Source: a bacterium 1XD8-76 (GTDB taxonomy: Bacteria; Bacillota; Clostridia; Lachnospirales; Lachnospiraceae). Taken from it: a stretch of 64,000 nucleotides of DNA. The notes under the pieces were generated by a model. It was not told where the DNA came from. It worked only from the letters and a program-made list of their open reading frames with translations, and did no database searches. The stretch is taken from the NCBI GenBank assembly GCA_003611955.1, contig RAZE01000004.1:124001-188000 (forward strand), in the 5' to 3' direction. Position 1 is the first letter of the stretch; every line of letters starts with the position of its first letter. Below are positions 43,989-53,354 of this stretch, in pieces. A program made the position numbers and the translations under genes.

Positions 43989-46517
43989 TTATTTCTGTAC
44001 GATATTCACAAGTCTTCCCGGCACATAAATCTCTTTCACGATCGTTCCGGTGAGCTTCTCCGCCATCATCTCTCTCGCTCTGGCTATGATATCCTCCTTC
44101 GGATCATCCTTCCCGATATTCATCGTTCCACGGACCTTTCCGCCTATCTGCACCGCGATCTCTATCGTCGATTCAACGGTCTTGTCTTCCTCAAACTCCG
44201 GCCAGCCCTGAACATAGAGACGTCCCTCTTCTCCCAGCGCCTGCCATATTTCTTCTGTCATATGGGGCGCAACAGGGTTCAACAGTGTCAGAAGAGTCTT
44301 ATATTCCCCCTTCGTCACAGCGTTTTTCCGGTAAAACTCATTGAGTAATGCCATCATGGCCGCGATCGCCGTGTTGAACTTCAGATTTTCGTAATCGCTG
44401 CCCACCTTCTTGATAGTCTGGTGCACCTTTGTCTCCAGATCAGCGCTGTAGCTCTCCTCATCCGTCATAATGTCCTGCAGTTTCCAGACACGCTCCAAAA
44501 ACCTTCTGCAGCCTTTCACGCCGTCCTCACTCCAACCCGCACTCAAATCAAAAGCGCCGATGAACATTTCATAGGTGCGCAGCGTATCCGCGCCGTAATC
44601 TCTTACAATATCGTCCGGGTTCACCACATTGCCCAGCGATTTTGACATCTTGACAACGGGATGGTCAGCCATCTCACCGAATTTCTCTCGAAGAACAGCT
44701 CTTGCCGCATCCTCGTTTCCGCATTCTTCCAGCAGCTTCTTCTGCTCCTGCGCGGGCAGGTTCGAGAAACTGTGAGGATTAAGCCCCAGGATCATACCGT
44801 GGGAAGTTCTCTTCTGGTAAGGCTCCGGACAGGGCACCACGCCCTCGTCGTAGAGGAATCTATGCCAAAATCTGGAATACAGAAGGTGCAGCGTGGTATG
44901 TTCCATACCGCCATTGTACCAGTCCACCGGCATCCAGTATTCCAGAGCTTCTTTACTGGCGAGCGCCTTATCATTTTTCGGATCGGTATACCGCAGGAAG
45001 TACCAGGAAGAACCCGCCCACTGGGGCATCGTGTCCGTCTCCCTCTTTGCCGCCCCGCCGCAGCACGGACAAGCGGTATTGACCCAGTCAGTCATCACAG
45101 ACAACGGTGACTCACCAGTGTCGGTGGGCATATAGCTGTCCACTTCCGGAAGCTCTAACGGCAGCTCGCTCTCCGGGATCGCCACATAGCCGCACTTCTC
45201 ACAGTACACCACCGGGATCGGCTCACCCCAGTAGCGCTGTCTGGAGAATACCCAGTCACGGAGCTTGTAATTTGTCTTCTCCTGTCCTATGCCCTTTTCT
45301 TCCAGATACCGGATCATGCGCGCCTGTGCCGCTTTCACGGGCAGTCCGTCCAGGAAATCGGAATTCACCAGAATACCGTCCGCAACATCCGTATATACTT
45401 TCTTCTGCACATCCTCGCCGCCTGCCACAACTTCCACGATCGGCAGATGGAACTTTTTCGCAAAATCCCAGTCTCTCTCATCGTGGGCGGGCACCGCCAT
45501 GATCGCACCCGTACCGTAACTCATCAGGACATAATCCGACACAAAGATCGGAATCTCTTTCTTATTTACCGGGTTCACCGCCGCAAGACCATCAAGCACC
45601 ACGCCGGTCTTGTCCTTTGCCAGCTCGGAACGCTCGAAATCCGACTTCTTAGCCGCCTGTTCCCTGTAGGACTCCACATCGTCCCAGTTCTTGATCTCCG
45701 CTTTATACTTGTCAAGAATCGGATGTTCCGGGGAAACTACCATATACGTCGCGCCGAACAGCGTATCGCATCTTGTGGTATACACCCGCAGCTTGTCCTC
45801 TTTTCCCGCGATGGAAAAGTCCACTTCCGCTCCTTTGGATTTTCCGATCCAGTTTTTCTGGGACACGGCGATCTTCTCCACGTAGTCCACGCCGTCCAGA
45901 CCTTCGATCAGCTTCTCGGCATAATCCGTGATCTTTAACATCCACTGGCTCTTGACTTTACGGATCACTTCCGCGCCGCAGCGCTCACAGACACCGTTCA
46001 CCACTTCCTCGTTTGCGAGTCCCACCTTGCAGGAAGTACACCAGTTGATCGGCATCTCCGCCTTGTAGGCGAGACCCTTCTGGAAGAGCTGCAGAAAAAT
46101 CCACTGGGTCCAGTGATAATAGTTCGGATCCGTGGTATTGATCTCTCTGTTCCAGTCAAAGGAGTATCCCAGAGAGTGAAGCTGTTCTTTAAAACGCCCC
46201 ACATTGTTTTTCGTCACGATCTTCGGATGGATCTTATTGGCGATCGCATAATTCTCCGTGGGCAGACCGAATGCGTCCCACCCCATCGGAAAGAGCACAT
46301 TATACCCCTGCATCCTGCGCTTGCGGGATACGATATCCATCGCCGTGTAAGGCCTCGGATGGCCCACATGCAGTCCCTGTCCCGACGGATAGGGGAATTC
46401 CACCAGGGCATAATATTTCGGTTTGCTGTAGTCCTCTGATGTGGCAAAAGCCTGTTCATCATCCCAGATTTTCTGCCATTTTTGTTCCACTTCTCTGTGG
46501 TTATAAACTTCTGACAT
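43989..46517 (-). CDS. leuS: Leucyl-tRNA synthetase
   Basis: A class Ia synthetase of 842 residues, slightly longer than the common bacterial form (about 805-860). Catalytic motifs are [20 protein letters not shown] near residue 40 and [15 protein letters not shown] near 600. The editing domain (about 220-410) has [20 protein letters not shown] and [20 protein letters not shown] with its conserved Asp, so proofreading should be intact. A zinc-like CPCCGG site is also present. ATG 46517 follows a GAGGAG site; the ATG at 46529 has none. No T-box leader exists; a short leader follows a strong promoter. Confidence 0.97.
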   Translation of the reverse strand: MSEVYNHREVEQKWQKIWDDEQAFATSEDYSKPKYYALVEFPYPSGQGLHVGHPRPYTAMDIVSRKRRMQGYNVLFPMGWDAFGLPTENYAIANKIHPKIVTKNNVGRFKEQLHSLGYSFDWNREINTTDPNYYHWTQWIFLQLFQKGLAYKAEMPINWCTSCKVGLANEEVVNGVCERCGAEVIRKVKSQWMLKITDYAEKLIEGLDGVDYVEKIAVSQKNWIGKSKGAEVDFSIAGKEDKLRVYTTRCDTLFGATYMVVSPEHPILDKYKAEIKNWDDVESYREQAAKKSDFERSELAKDKTGVVLDGLAAVNPVNKKEIPIFVSDYVLMSYGTGAIMAVPAHDERDWDFAKKFHLPIVEVVAGGEDVQKKVYTDVADGILVNSDFLDGLPVKAAQARMIRYLEEKGIGQEKTNYKLRDWVFSRQRYWGEPIPVVYCEKCGYVAIPESELPLELPEVDSYMPTDTGESPLSVMTDWVNTACPCCGGAAKRETDTMPQWAGSSWYFLRYTDPKNDKALASKEALEYWMPVDWYNGGMEHTTLHLLYSRFWHRFLYDEGVVPCPEPYQKRTSHGMILGLNPHSFSNLPAQEQKKLLEECGNEDAARAVLREKFGEMADHPVVKMSKSLGNVVNPDDIVRDYGADTLRTYEMFIGAFDLSAGWSEDGVKGCRRFLERVWKLQDIMTDEESYSADLETKVHQTIKKVGSDYENLKFNTAIAAMMALLNEFYRKNAVTKGEYKTLLTLLNPVAPHMTEEIWQALGEEGRLYVQGWPEFEEDKTVESTIEIAVQIGGKVRGTMNIGKDDPKEDIIARAREMMAEKLTGTIVKEIYVPGRLVNIVQK

Positions 46518-46569
46518 AATACTCCTCATTTCTAAGCGTATTTACTTGCTCTTTAACAATTCTTTCTAA

Positions 46570-46598
46570 ATATTACCTATATAAAACTTTTTTGTCAA
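46570..46598 (-). promoter_or_regulatory. Strong sigma-A promoter for leuS
   Basis: On the minus strand a perfect TTGACA (46593-46598), a 17-base spacer and TAATAT (46570-46575) lie about 55 bases before ATG 46517. Confidence 0.85.
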
Positions 46599-46652
46599 GC
46601 AAAGAATCTCTCCAATCTAATCGCTTTATTGCCTTGCCGCCGTTATGACATC

Positions 46653-46687
46653 GAAAAAGCACCCATGTCATACACAGGTGCTTTTTC
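46653..46687 (-). terminator. Terminator after the EF-G-like gene
   Basis: An 11-bp perfect stem (GAAAAAGCACC/GGTGCTTTTTC, 46653-46663 with 46677-46687) with a 13-base loop stands 36 bases after the stop. The A/T pairs at its base provide the T-run. Confidence 0.8.
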
Positions 46688-46722
46688 TTTCCCCCATAGC
46701 CGATGTAACTATACCCCCTTTG

Positions 46723-48810
46723 TTACTCAGCGTTTTCAGACAGTGCTGCCGCTCTCGCCGCAACCTCCTTCTCCTGAATATCGGAAGGAGCCTGTTCATA
46801 GCGGGCAAACTCATAAGCATATATGCCTCTTCCGCCGGTCATGGAACGAAGATCTGTACAGTAGCCGTAAAGTCCGGTCATCGGAATGTCCGCTTCCACG
46901 ACAGTCTTTCCGCCGGGAGCCGGATTCATACCGAGCACACGGCCTCTTCTCTTATTCAGATCGCCCATAACATCGCCGGTGTAGCTGTCAGGCACGGTAA
47001 CCTTCAAATTCGCGATCGGCTCCATCAGCACAGGCCCCGCATCCATAAAGCCCTTCTTGAACGCCTGGCTCGCCGCCGTCTTGAATGCCATCTCGGAGGA
47101 ATCTACCGGATGGTAGGAACCGTCGTATAAAACGGCTTTTACACCCACCACGGGATACCCTGCCAGAGGTCCCCTCTGCACGGAATCCGCGATCCCCTTT
47201 TCCACTGCCGGGAAATAATTCTTCGGAACTGCGCCGCCCACAACCTCCTGGTCAAAGGCATAGGCCGTCTCTAAATCGCCTGAAGGCTCAAAGCGCATCT
47301 TAACATGGCCATACTGACCGTGGCCGCCGGACTGCTTTTTATACTTGTACTCCACATCGGATTTTTTGCGGATCGTCTCGCGGAAAGCAACCTTGGGCTC
47401 CGCCATCTCGATCTCCACTTTGTATTCATTTTTCAGACGGCTCGCCACCACATCGAGATGCAGATCACCCATGCCGTAGAGCAGCGTCTGTCTGTTTTCG
47501 GAGTCGTTCACCACTTTCAGCGTCAGATCCTCATGCATGATCTTCTGCAGGGACTGAGATATCTTATCGATATCGCCTTTGTTCACCGCATTGTAGCGCT
47601 TGTATGTATAGGGAACGGAAACATCCGGTTTACCGTATTTGATCACATGCTGTTTCGTGGACAGGGAATCCCCGGTTCTCGCCGCAGTCAGTTTGGAAAT
47701 CGCTCCGATATCTCCGGCGTGCAGTTCCGGTACTTCGATCGCTTTATTGCCCTGCATCACATAGAGCTTACCGGCCTTCATCTCCACATCCTTGTCAAAA
47801 TTGTAGATCATATCATCCGGTTTCAGAACACCGGAATTCACCTTGATCAGCGAGTACTTGCCGATAAACGGATCTACGATAGTCTTCCATACCACTGCGG
47901 ATTTTGCCTTGGAGAAATCATAGTTCGCCTCAAAAATCTCATTGGTCTTCATATCCACGCCGGCACATTTTCTGTTCTCCGGGCTGGGGAAGTACTTGAT
48001 CACGTCGTCGAGCAGCGTATAAACGCCCTGACAGAGCACGTTGGAACCCATCGTCACAGGAACCACGCTGCCGTCCATCACGCTGACGCGCAGTGCGGCA
48101 CGAATCTCCGCCTCGGAGAACGTCTCTCCGCCAAAATAACGCTCCATAAACTCTTCCGAAGTCTCAGCAACCGTCTCTAAGAGCGTATCACGGCAGATCT
48201 GCAGATTGTCCTTGCTGTAATCCGGCACCTCGCAGGGAACGACTTCCTTGCCCTGCCATTTATTGCCGGCTTCCGTGATAACGTTGATATATCCCACAAA
48301 TTTCTCATTTTCTCTGATCGGCAGATGGAACGGCGCAATCTTCTTTCCGTAGCGTTTCGTCAGATCCTCCACCACCTGGCGGAAGGACGCGTTGTCAATA
48401 TCCATGTCGTCCACATAGAATATTCTCGGCAGATTATATTTCTCGCAGAGTTCCCACGCTTTTTCCGTGCCGACTTCCACGCCCGCCTTACCGGACACCA
48501 CGATAATCGCCGCTCCCGCCGCGCTCATCGCCTCTTCCACTTCGCCCACAAAGTCAAAAAATCCAGGAGTATCCAATATGTTGACTTTATAGCCTTCCCA
48601 TTCCACCGGCACAACGGTAGTATTGATGGAAATGCCTCTCGACTGCTCCTCTTTCCCGTAATCGCTTATTGTATTCTTATCGGATACCTTGCCCATTCTG
48701 GACGTAATTCCGGACAAATATGCCATTGCTTCTGCTAAAGACGTCTTTCCGCAGCCGCCATGCCCCAGTAATACAACATTTCTAATCTTGTCAGTTGTGT
48801 AGACTTTCAT
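46723..48810 (-). CDS. EF-G-like translation factor GTPase (non-canonical EF-G)
   Basis: A 695-residue EF-G-family GTPase. The G1 motif is GHGGCGKTSL instead of the GHIDAGKTT form of canonical EF-G; switch II is ILDTPGFFDFVGEVE (DTPG intact). The usual G4 NKxD is replaced in the G domain by FYVDDMDIDNASF, an atypical form. Domains II-V follow, with VQRGPLAGYPVVGVKAVLYD and GYCTDLRSMTGGRGIYAYEF. This type (EF-G2-like) occurs beside canonical fusA in many Clostridia; its role is uncertain, and the true fusA would sit with rpsL/rpsG elsewhere. ATG 48810 has GGAGG 8 bases upstream, so the ATG at 48852 is not used. Confidence 0.88.
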   Translation of the reverse strand: MKVYTTDKIRNVVLLGHGGCGKTSLAEAMAYLSGITSRMGKVSDKNTISDYGKEEQSRGISINTTVVPVEWEGYKVNILDTPGFFDFVGEVEEAMSAAGAAIIVVSGKAGVEVGTEKAWELCEKYNLPRIFYVDDMDIDNASFRQVVEDLTKRYGKKIAPFHLPIRENEKFVGYINVITEAGNKWQGKEVVPCEVPDYSKDNLQICRDTLLETVAETSEEFMERYFGGETFSEAEIRAALRVSVMDGSVVPVTMGSNVLCQGVYTLLDDVIKYFPSPENRKCAGVDMKTNEIFEANYDFSKAKSAVVWKTIVDPFIGKYSLIKVNSGVLKPDDMIYNFDKDVEMKAGKLYVMQGNKAIEVPELHAGDIGAISKLTAARTGDSLSTKQHVIKYGKPDVSVPYTYKRYNAVNKGDIDKISQSLQKIMHEDLTLKVVNDSENRQTLLYGMGDLHLDVVASRLKNEYKVEIEMAEPKVAFRETIRKKSDVEYKYKKQSGGHGQYGHVKMRFEPSGDLETAYAFDQEVVGGAVPKNYFPAVEKGIADSVQRGPLAGYPVVGVKAVLYDGSYHPVDSSEMAFKTAASQAFKKGFMDAGPVLMEPIANLKVTVPDSYTGDVMGDLNKRRGRVLGMNPAPGGKTVVEADIPMTGLYGYCTDLRSMTGGRGIYAYEFARYEQAPSDIQEKEVAARAAALSENAE

Positions 48811-48897
48811 GTAAATTCCTCCAATGCTGGTATTCTTACAGGCATTATGCATAGAAAATCCTGATCTTCTTATTTCCCGTCAAACGCCCATAGGGAT

Positions 48898-48926
48898 ATT
48901 TTACTAAAGTTTCGGAAATTTTACAA
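48898..48926 (-). promoter_or_regulatory. Promoter for the EF-G-like gene
   Basis: On the minus strand TTGTAA (48921-48926), 17 bases, then TAAAAT (48898-48903), about 90 bases before the ATG. The rest of this 328-base gap (48811-49138) holds a palindrome at 48945-48960 and two 20-bp repeats near tyrA. Confidence 0.6.
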
Positions 48927-48944
48927 GAGCAATTATTCATTTTA

Positions 48945-48960
48945 GACAAGAATTTTTGTC
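48945..48960. promoter_or_regulatory. Near-perfect 16-bp palindrome, possible operator
   Basis: GACAAGAATTTTTGTC is palindromic except for one mismatched pair and lies 19 bases upstream of the EF-G-like gene's -35 box. A regulator site is plausible, but no protein can be named. Confidence 0.35.
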
Positions 48961-49050
48961 AAATTTCGGGACAATGCGTGCGAACAGAACAGCAAACCCG
49001 CGTTCTCCATCCCCATTTGACATCTTTTACGAAAAAAATTATAATGGAGC

Positions 49051-49124
49051 TGCTGTATTTCAAGCAGCGATACGAGCAATAAGCGGAGCGTTTGCGAGTC
49101 AAATTGCTGTATTTCAAGCAGCGA
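49051..49124 (+). repeat. Two direct copies of a 20-bp intergenic repeat
   Basis: TGCTGTATTTCAAGCAGCGA occurs at 49051-49070 and again, identically, at 49105-49124. Each copy contains a small inverted repeat (GCTG...CAGC). The second copy ends directly at the Shine-Dalgarno of tyrA. Confidence 0.85.
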
Positions 49125-49138
49125 AGGGAGTTTGAACA

Positions 49139-50248
49139 ATGAAAGATTTCACATATATGCATTATGGCTTTATAGGGCTTGGCCTGATCGGTGGTTCCAT
49201 CGCCAGGGGACTCCGGGAAAGGTATCCGGAGTGTGTGATCACCGCCTACGATAAGGAATCCGCTTCCGTGGAAGCCGCAAAAAGGGACGGGATCGTAAAC
49301 ATATGCGCTTACGAGATCGACCGGGTCTTTTCGGCCTGTGATCTGGTCTTTTTGTGTGCGCCGGTCTCCTGCAACGCCGAAAATCTTCCTCTGCTTGAGA
49401 AAGTGCTTGGAGAAGACGCCCTGCTCACCGACGTGGGCAGCGTAAAAGAGGATATTCATTCCCACGTGCGTGCTGCCGGACTGGAAAGCCGTTTTATCGG
49501 CGGGCATCCGATGGCAGGCAGCGAGCGGACCGGTTATCAGAATTCCAAGGCAAGGCTTCTGGAAAATGCCTACTATATTTTGACGCCCACGGAAAAAACA
49601 CCGTCCGAAAAGACGGATTTTATGGAACGGCTTGTGAAATCACTGGGAGCGATCCCTCTGATTTTAAGCGCCGCCGAACACGATTACGTGACGGCGGGTA
49701 TCAGCCACCTTCCCCATGTGATCTCCGCCTCTCTGGTGAATCTGGTCAAAGAAAAAGATAACGCTGAGGGCATCATGAAACTGATCGCCGCCGGCGGGTT
49801 TAAGGACATCACGCGGATCTCCTCCTCCTCCCCTGTGATGTGGGAGCATATCTGCATGACCAACAACGCCAATATTCTCTCCCTGTTGGACAACTATATG
49901 GAGACTCTGCAGGATATTCGCCGCCGTATAAGCACTCTGGACGGTCGGGCCACATACGACTTTTTTGAATCCGCCCGAAGCTTTCGGGAATCCTTTACGG
50001 ACGTTTCCGGCGGACCGATCAAAAAATCCTATGTCTTTTATGTGGATATCCCGGATGAACCCGGCGCGTTAGCCACCATCGTCACACTGCTCGCTTTCCA
50101 GCAGATCAATCTGAAAAATATCGGTATCACACACAACCGGGAAGTGGCGGAAGGCTCCCTTCTGATCGAGGTCTGGGAGGAGAAAGAGATCAGAAGAGCT
50201 CAGGAGGTATTGTCCGCCAAAGGCTATATTGTGCGTATCAGAAAATAA
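49139..50248 (+). CDS. tyrA: Prephenate dehydrogenase with ACT domain
   Basis: A 369-residue enzyme converting prephenate to 4-hydroxyphenylpyruvate in tyrosine synthesis. The NAD site is GFIGLGLIGGSIARGLRERY, followed by VGSVKEDIH and the prephenate-binding FIGGHPMAGSERTGYQNSKA; DYVTAGISHLPHVISA is also typical. A C-terminal ACT domain (about 297-369, FYVDIPDEPGALATIVTLLA) gives likely feedback control by tyrosine. AGGGAG is 8 bases before the ATG. The aroA gene starts 21 bases after its stop, so the two form an aromatic amino acid operon. Confidence 0.95.
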   Translation: MKDFTYMHYGFIGLGLIGGSIARGLRERYPECVITAYDKESASVEAAKRDGIVNICAYEIDRVFSACDLVFLCAPVSCNAENLPLLEKVLGEDALLTDVGSVKEDIHSHVRAAGLESRFIGGHPMAGSERTGYQNSKARLLENAYYILTPTEKTPSEKTDFMERLVKSLGAIPLILSAAEHDYVTAGISHLPHVISASLVNLVKEKDNAEGIMKLIAAGGFKDITRISSSSPVMWEHICMTNNANILSLLDNYMETLQDIRRRISTLDGRATYDFFESARSFRESFTDVSGGPIKKSYVFYVDIPDEPGALATIVTLLAFQQINLKNIGITHNREVAEGSLLIEVWEEKEIRRAQEVLSAKGYIVRIRK

Positions 50249-50269
50249 CAGGAGAAAGGCGAAAAGCTT

Positions 50270-51547
50270 ATGAAATTACAGAGTATCAGACGGCTCCGCG
50301 GCGAAGTCATCGTTCCGGGGGATAAATCCATATCCCACCGCGCCGTGATGTTTGGCGCGCTGGCCGAAGGGAAAACAGAAATCACGGGATTTTTGCGGGG
50401 GGCGGACTGTCTCTCCACGATCTCCTGTTTCAGGCAGCTCGGCATCTCCATCGAGGAGACTGCCGATAAGATCATTGTGCACGGAAAAGGACTGCACGGT
50501 CTGAGAGCTCCGGTATCCACTCTGGACACCGGCAACAGCGGCACAACGATGAGACTTATCTCCGGTATCCTGGCAGGTCAGAATTTTACTTCCGTTTTAA
50601 CCGGCGACTCTTCCATCCAAAGACGTCCGATGAGACGAATTATGACACCTTTGTCACAAATGGGGGCATCTATCCGCAGTATAAAAGAAAATAACTGCGC
50701 ACCGTTAGAAATTACAGGCAGTTCTCTGCATGGTATTTCCTATATGTCCCCGGTCGCCTCCGCCCAGGTAAAGTCCGCTGTTCTGCTCGCCGGATTGTAT
50801 GCCGACGGTGAGACAAGTGTAACGGAAACTGCCATCAGCAGAAATCATACGGAACTGATGTTAAGAAGTTTTGGCGCAGACATACGGACCGACCATCTGA
50901 CTGCGACGATACGGCCGAATCCCGCCCTGCACGCCATGGATATCCATGTGCCCGGCGATATCTCTTCCGCCTCCTATTTTATCGTCGCCGGCTCTCTTGT
51001 GCCGGATTCCGAAATATTGATTCGGAATGTGGGAATCAATCCCACCAGGGACGGCATTATTCGTGTGGCCAGAGAAATGGGGGCCGACATCACCCTTTTT
51101 AACGAAAAAAACACCGGCGAACCGGTGGCGGATCTTCTCGTGAAGAGCCGTTCTCTCCACGGCATTACCATAGGCGGTGACATCATCCCCACCCTGATCG
51201 ATGAACTGCCGATTATCGCAGTCATGGCCGCGGCGGCCGACGGCACTACCGTCATCAGGGATGCCGCCGAACTGAAAGTCAAGGAATCCGACCGGATCGC
51301 CGTGATGACGGAAAATCTTTCCGCCATGGGCTGTGATATCACGGCAACGCAGGATGGCATGATCATCCACGGCCGAAACGCCCTGCAAGGCGCTGTGATC
51401 GATCCCCATTCAGACCACCGCATTGCGATGAGTTTTGCCGTGGCAGCCATGATCGCCGACGGAGAGACGGAAATAAAAGACGCGGGCTGTGTCACGATCA
51501 GTTACCCGGATTTCTATGATGATCTGAAAAAACTGGGCACAAAATAA
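50270..51547 (+). CDS. aroA: 5-enolpyruvylshikimate-3-phosphate synthase
   Basis: A 425-residue EPSP synthase of the shikimate pathway. Motifs include GDKSISHRAVMFGALAEGKT, LDTGNSGTTMRLISGILAGQ, SAQVKSAVLLAGLYADGE, the catalytic Asp/Glu region PTLIDELPIIAVMAAAADGT and DPHSDHRIAMSFAVAAMIAD. The four short patterns used to define class II enzymes (GDK, SAQxK, RxHxE as RNHTE, NxTR as NPTR) are all present. It is the last gene of the tyrA-aroA unit and is followed directly by a terminator. Confidence 0.96.
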   Translation: MKLQSIRRLRGEVIVPGDKSISHRAVMFGALAEGKTEITGFLRGADCLSTISCFRQLGISIEETADKIIVHGKGLHGLRAPVSTLDTGNSGTTMRLISGILAGQNFTSVLTGDSSIQRRPMRRIMTPLSQMGASIRSIKENNCAPLEITGSSLHGISYMSPVASAQVKSAVLLAGLYADGETSVTETAISRNHTELMLRSFGADIRTDHLTATIRPNPALHAMDIHVPGDISSASYFIVAGSLVPDSEILIRNVGINPTRDGIIRVAREMGADITLFNEKNTGEPVADLLVKSRSLHGITIGGDIIPTLIDELPIIAVMAAAADGTTVIRDAAELKVKESDRIAVMTENLSAMGCDITATQDGMIIHGRNALQGAVIDPHSDHRIAMSFAVAAMIADGETEIKDAGCVTISYPDFYDDLKKLGTK

Positions 51548-51570
51548 GGGCAGCAAACGCTGCCCCTTTT
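51548..51570 (+). terminator. Terminator after aroA
   Basis: GGGCAGC, a four-base loop and GCTGCCC followed by CTTTT form a compact hairpin immediately after the aroA stop codon. The convergent PilZ gene ends 8 bases further on. Confidence 0.85.
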
Positions 51571-51577
51571 CATCACT

Positions 51578-51931
51578 CTATTCGTTCCCTTGTTTTTTCA
51601 GCTCCGTATTGACCGTATCATAGATAGCGATGCGGGAAGCATCCATACCGGGCATACCCACAAAGATAGACCCGTAGTTAAACTTATCTCCGGCTTTCTC
51701 GATGCGCACGATCTCGATAAAGGCGTGAAGCACTTCCTTCGTCCAGATCGTCAAAAACGCCTCGTACACCGTACCGATCTCCAGAGGAAGATTACAGCTG
51801 AAGCCAACTCCCGTTTTACTGACATCTATGATATCGATGACCGCTTCATGCTGTGTCCCCGGATCATTCAGGGATTTTATAATAATCTTTGATTGCAATT
51901 CCAGTCGTTTGCTTTTTCTGCGTTCCTCCAT
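51578..51931 (-). CDS. PilZ domain protein (cyclic-di-GMP binding)
   Basis: A 117-residue single PilZ domain. The RxxxR half of the ligand motif is at the N-terminus (ERRKSKRLELQSK) and the D/N-x-S-x-x-G half is DVSKTGVGF; GSIFVGMPGMD near the C-terminus fits the fold. It should bind cyclic-di-GMP and pass the signal to an unknown partner. The start at 51931 has AAGGAG 7 bases upstream; longer reading with ATG 52018 lacks support. It stands 58 bases downstream of the NhaC gene on the same strand and may be cotranscribed. Confidence 0.85.
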   Translation of the reverse strand: MEERRKSKRLELQSKIIIKSLNDPGTQHEAVIDIIDVSKTGVGFSCNLPLEIGTVYEAFLTIWTKEVLHAFIEIVRIEKAGDKFNYGSIFVGMPGMDASRIAIYDTVNTELKKQGNE

Positions 51932-51989
51932 AGCTTTACTCCTTCTTTTCATAATCATAAATTTATTATAGACTTTTGTCAGGTAAAAA

Positions 51990-53354
51990 TCAAGGGGCAT
52001 TTCTGCCATATCCCGCAATTACCGCCACAATCAGCACTACTGACATACAAATAGAATAAAAGTTCACAAAGGGGATCGATGCGGGTGCCACTGCGAAGCC
52101 TTCGCCAAACTGGGCGGACTGTTGTGCCGGTATCACGCAGTGTACCGTCCAGGGTGCCAGAAAGCAGAAAACACAGCCTGTACAATCCAGCAGGTTTGCG
52201 CGGCGATACCGATCCACCCCCGCTTTTTCTCCGATCTCTTTTACCAGATCACCGAGCGCCACGATCGCCACGGAAATGACCCCCGTCACCATGCTCAATA
52301 TCCCGCAGGACAGCACGATAGCCGCCTCTGTGCTGCGCTCACTCTTTGCAAACCGCGCCAGAAATGATCCCACATCCTCAAAGAGGCCGCTGCGCTCTAC
52401 AGCCCCGAGAAGGGCAAACACTGCGATCAGCATCGCCACTGTGCCGGATGTACCCGCAATGGCTTCTATGATCACACCGGACACGGAAAATCCGCCGGGA
52501 AAAGAGATGAGCCCTTGCATTGTATATATGCCAAAGAGCAGTCCTGCGGCGATCCCCGCCAGAATACCCCAGGACAGAGCCGTGATCAGATGCTTTCTCA
52601 TCAGGCACAGAAGAATGATCACCGCCGGCACCACCAGCATCGCCAGACTTGCCGGATTTTCCGCACCGCCGTCCACCTGAATGGACGCCCCGGTATCCGT
52701 GGTTTTGGAGAACAACAGAAACAAAACCAGGGCTCCCGCCGCCGCCGGCAGGCTGTAACGCATTCTGGTCTTCACCACGCATCCCAGATCTGCATGCTGC
52801 GTCGCGGAGGAGGCGATGGTGGTATCCGATATGGGCCCCAGATTATCGCCGAACGCCGCTCCCGACACGATGGAGCCGATCATAAATTCCGGCGCCGCCC
52901 CCGCCATCACACCCACCGGAAATAAGATAGGTATCACGACAAAGTAGGTTCCCACCGAAGTTCCCGTTGCGAACGCCAACAGACAGGTGATCAGAAAGGA
53001 TGCCGCCACAAACAGTCTTCCGGTAAAACCGGCTGCCACCACATATGCCGCGATGGTCTGTACCACGCCGCTTGCCGAGATCAGCTTGCCCGACACCGCA
53101 GCCAGTATCACCGCCATCACGATCACGCCGAACATGGGTTTCCCCAAGCCGCAGACTAACGCTTCCCCGTACGCCTTTTCATCTTTTGCAAAAAGAACTC
53201 CAGTCACCAGCGCAGCGAAAAAAGCCAGCACATAACCGTTCACATTGGACTGGCTGAATGCCGCCCACAGGATCATGAGCGCCGCCACAATGAGCGGAGC
53301 CAGCTTGCCAAATTTCCCAAAGCGAAACGTTATTCTTTTTACTTCCTGTTCCAT
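51990..53354 (-). CDS. NhaC-family Na+/H+ antiporter
   Basis: A 454-residue polytopic transporter of the NhaC/ArsB-like superfamily with about eleven membrane helices. Family features are FLITCLLAFATGTSVGTYFV, GSIVSGAAFGDNLGPISDTT and IASSATQHADLGCVVKTRM. NhaC-type proteins exchange sodium for protons, some for organic anions such as malate/lactate, or amino acids, so the substrate is not certain. It begins inside the last 16 bases of the hybrid kinase gene and has AAAGGAG upstream, so translation is coupled. The kinase may thus control or sense the same ion or solute. Confidence 0.88.
   Translation of the reverse strand: MEQEVKRITFRFGKFGKLAPLIVAALMILWAAFSQSNVNGYVLAFFAALVTGVLFAKDEKAYGEALVCGLGKPMFGVIVMAVILAAVSGKLISASGVVQTIAAYVVAAGFTGRLFVAASFLITCLLAFATGTSVGTYFVVIPILFPVGVMAGAAPEFMIGSIVSGAAFGDNLGPISDTTIASSATQHADLGCVVKTRMRYSLPAAAGALVLFLLFSKTTDTGASIQVDGGAENPASLAMLVVPAVIILLCLMRKHLITALSWGILAGIAAGLLFGIYTMQGLISFPGGFSVSGVIIEAIAGTSGTVAMLIAVFALLGAVERSGLFEDVGSFLARFAKSERSTEAAIVLSCGILSMVTGVISVAIVALGDLVKEIGEKAGVDRYRRANLLDCTGCVFCFLAPWTVHCVIPAQQSAQFGEGFAVAPASIPFVNFYSICMSVVLIVAVIAGYGRNAP

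Noticed and set aside
46548-46560. Half of a Rex box (TTGTTAA) in the leuS leader
   Set aside because: The second half-site is missing and no other copy with proper spacing is present.
46520-46720. T-box or other riboswitch in front of leuS
   Set aside because: The leader after the promoter is only about 45-55 bases, and the hairpin at 46653-46687 lies upstream of that promoter. No T-box was found for trpS or gltX either.
48942-49139. A 65-codon minus-strand frame over the tyrA leader (contains SLLEIQQ twice)
   Set aside because: It is the translation of the two 20-bp intergenic repeats, has no ribosome site of its own and runs through the promoter region.
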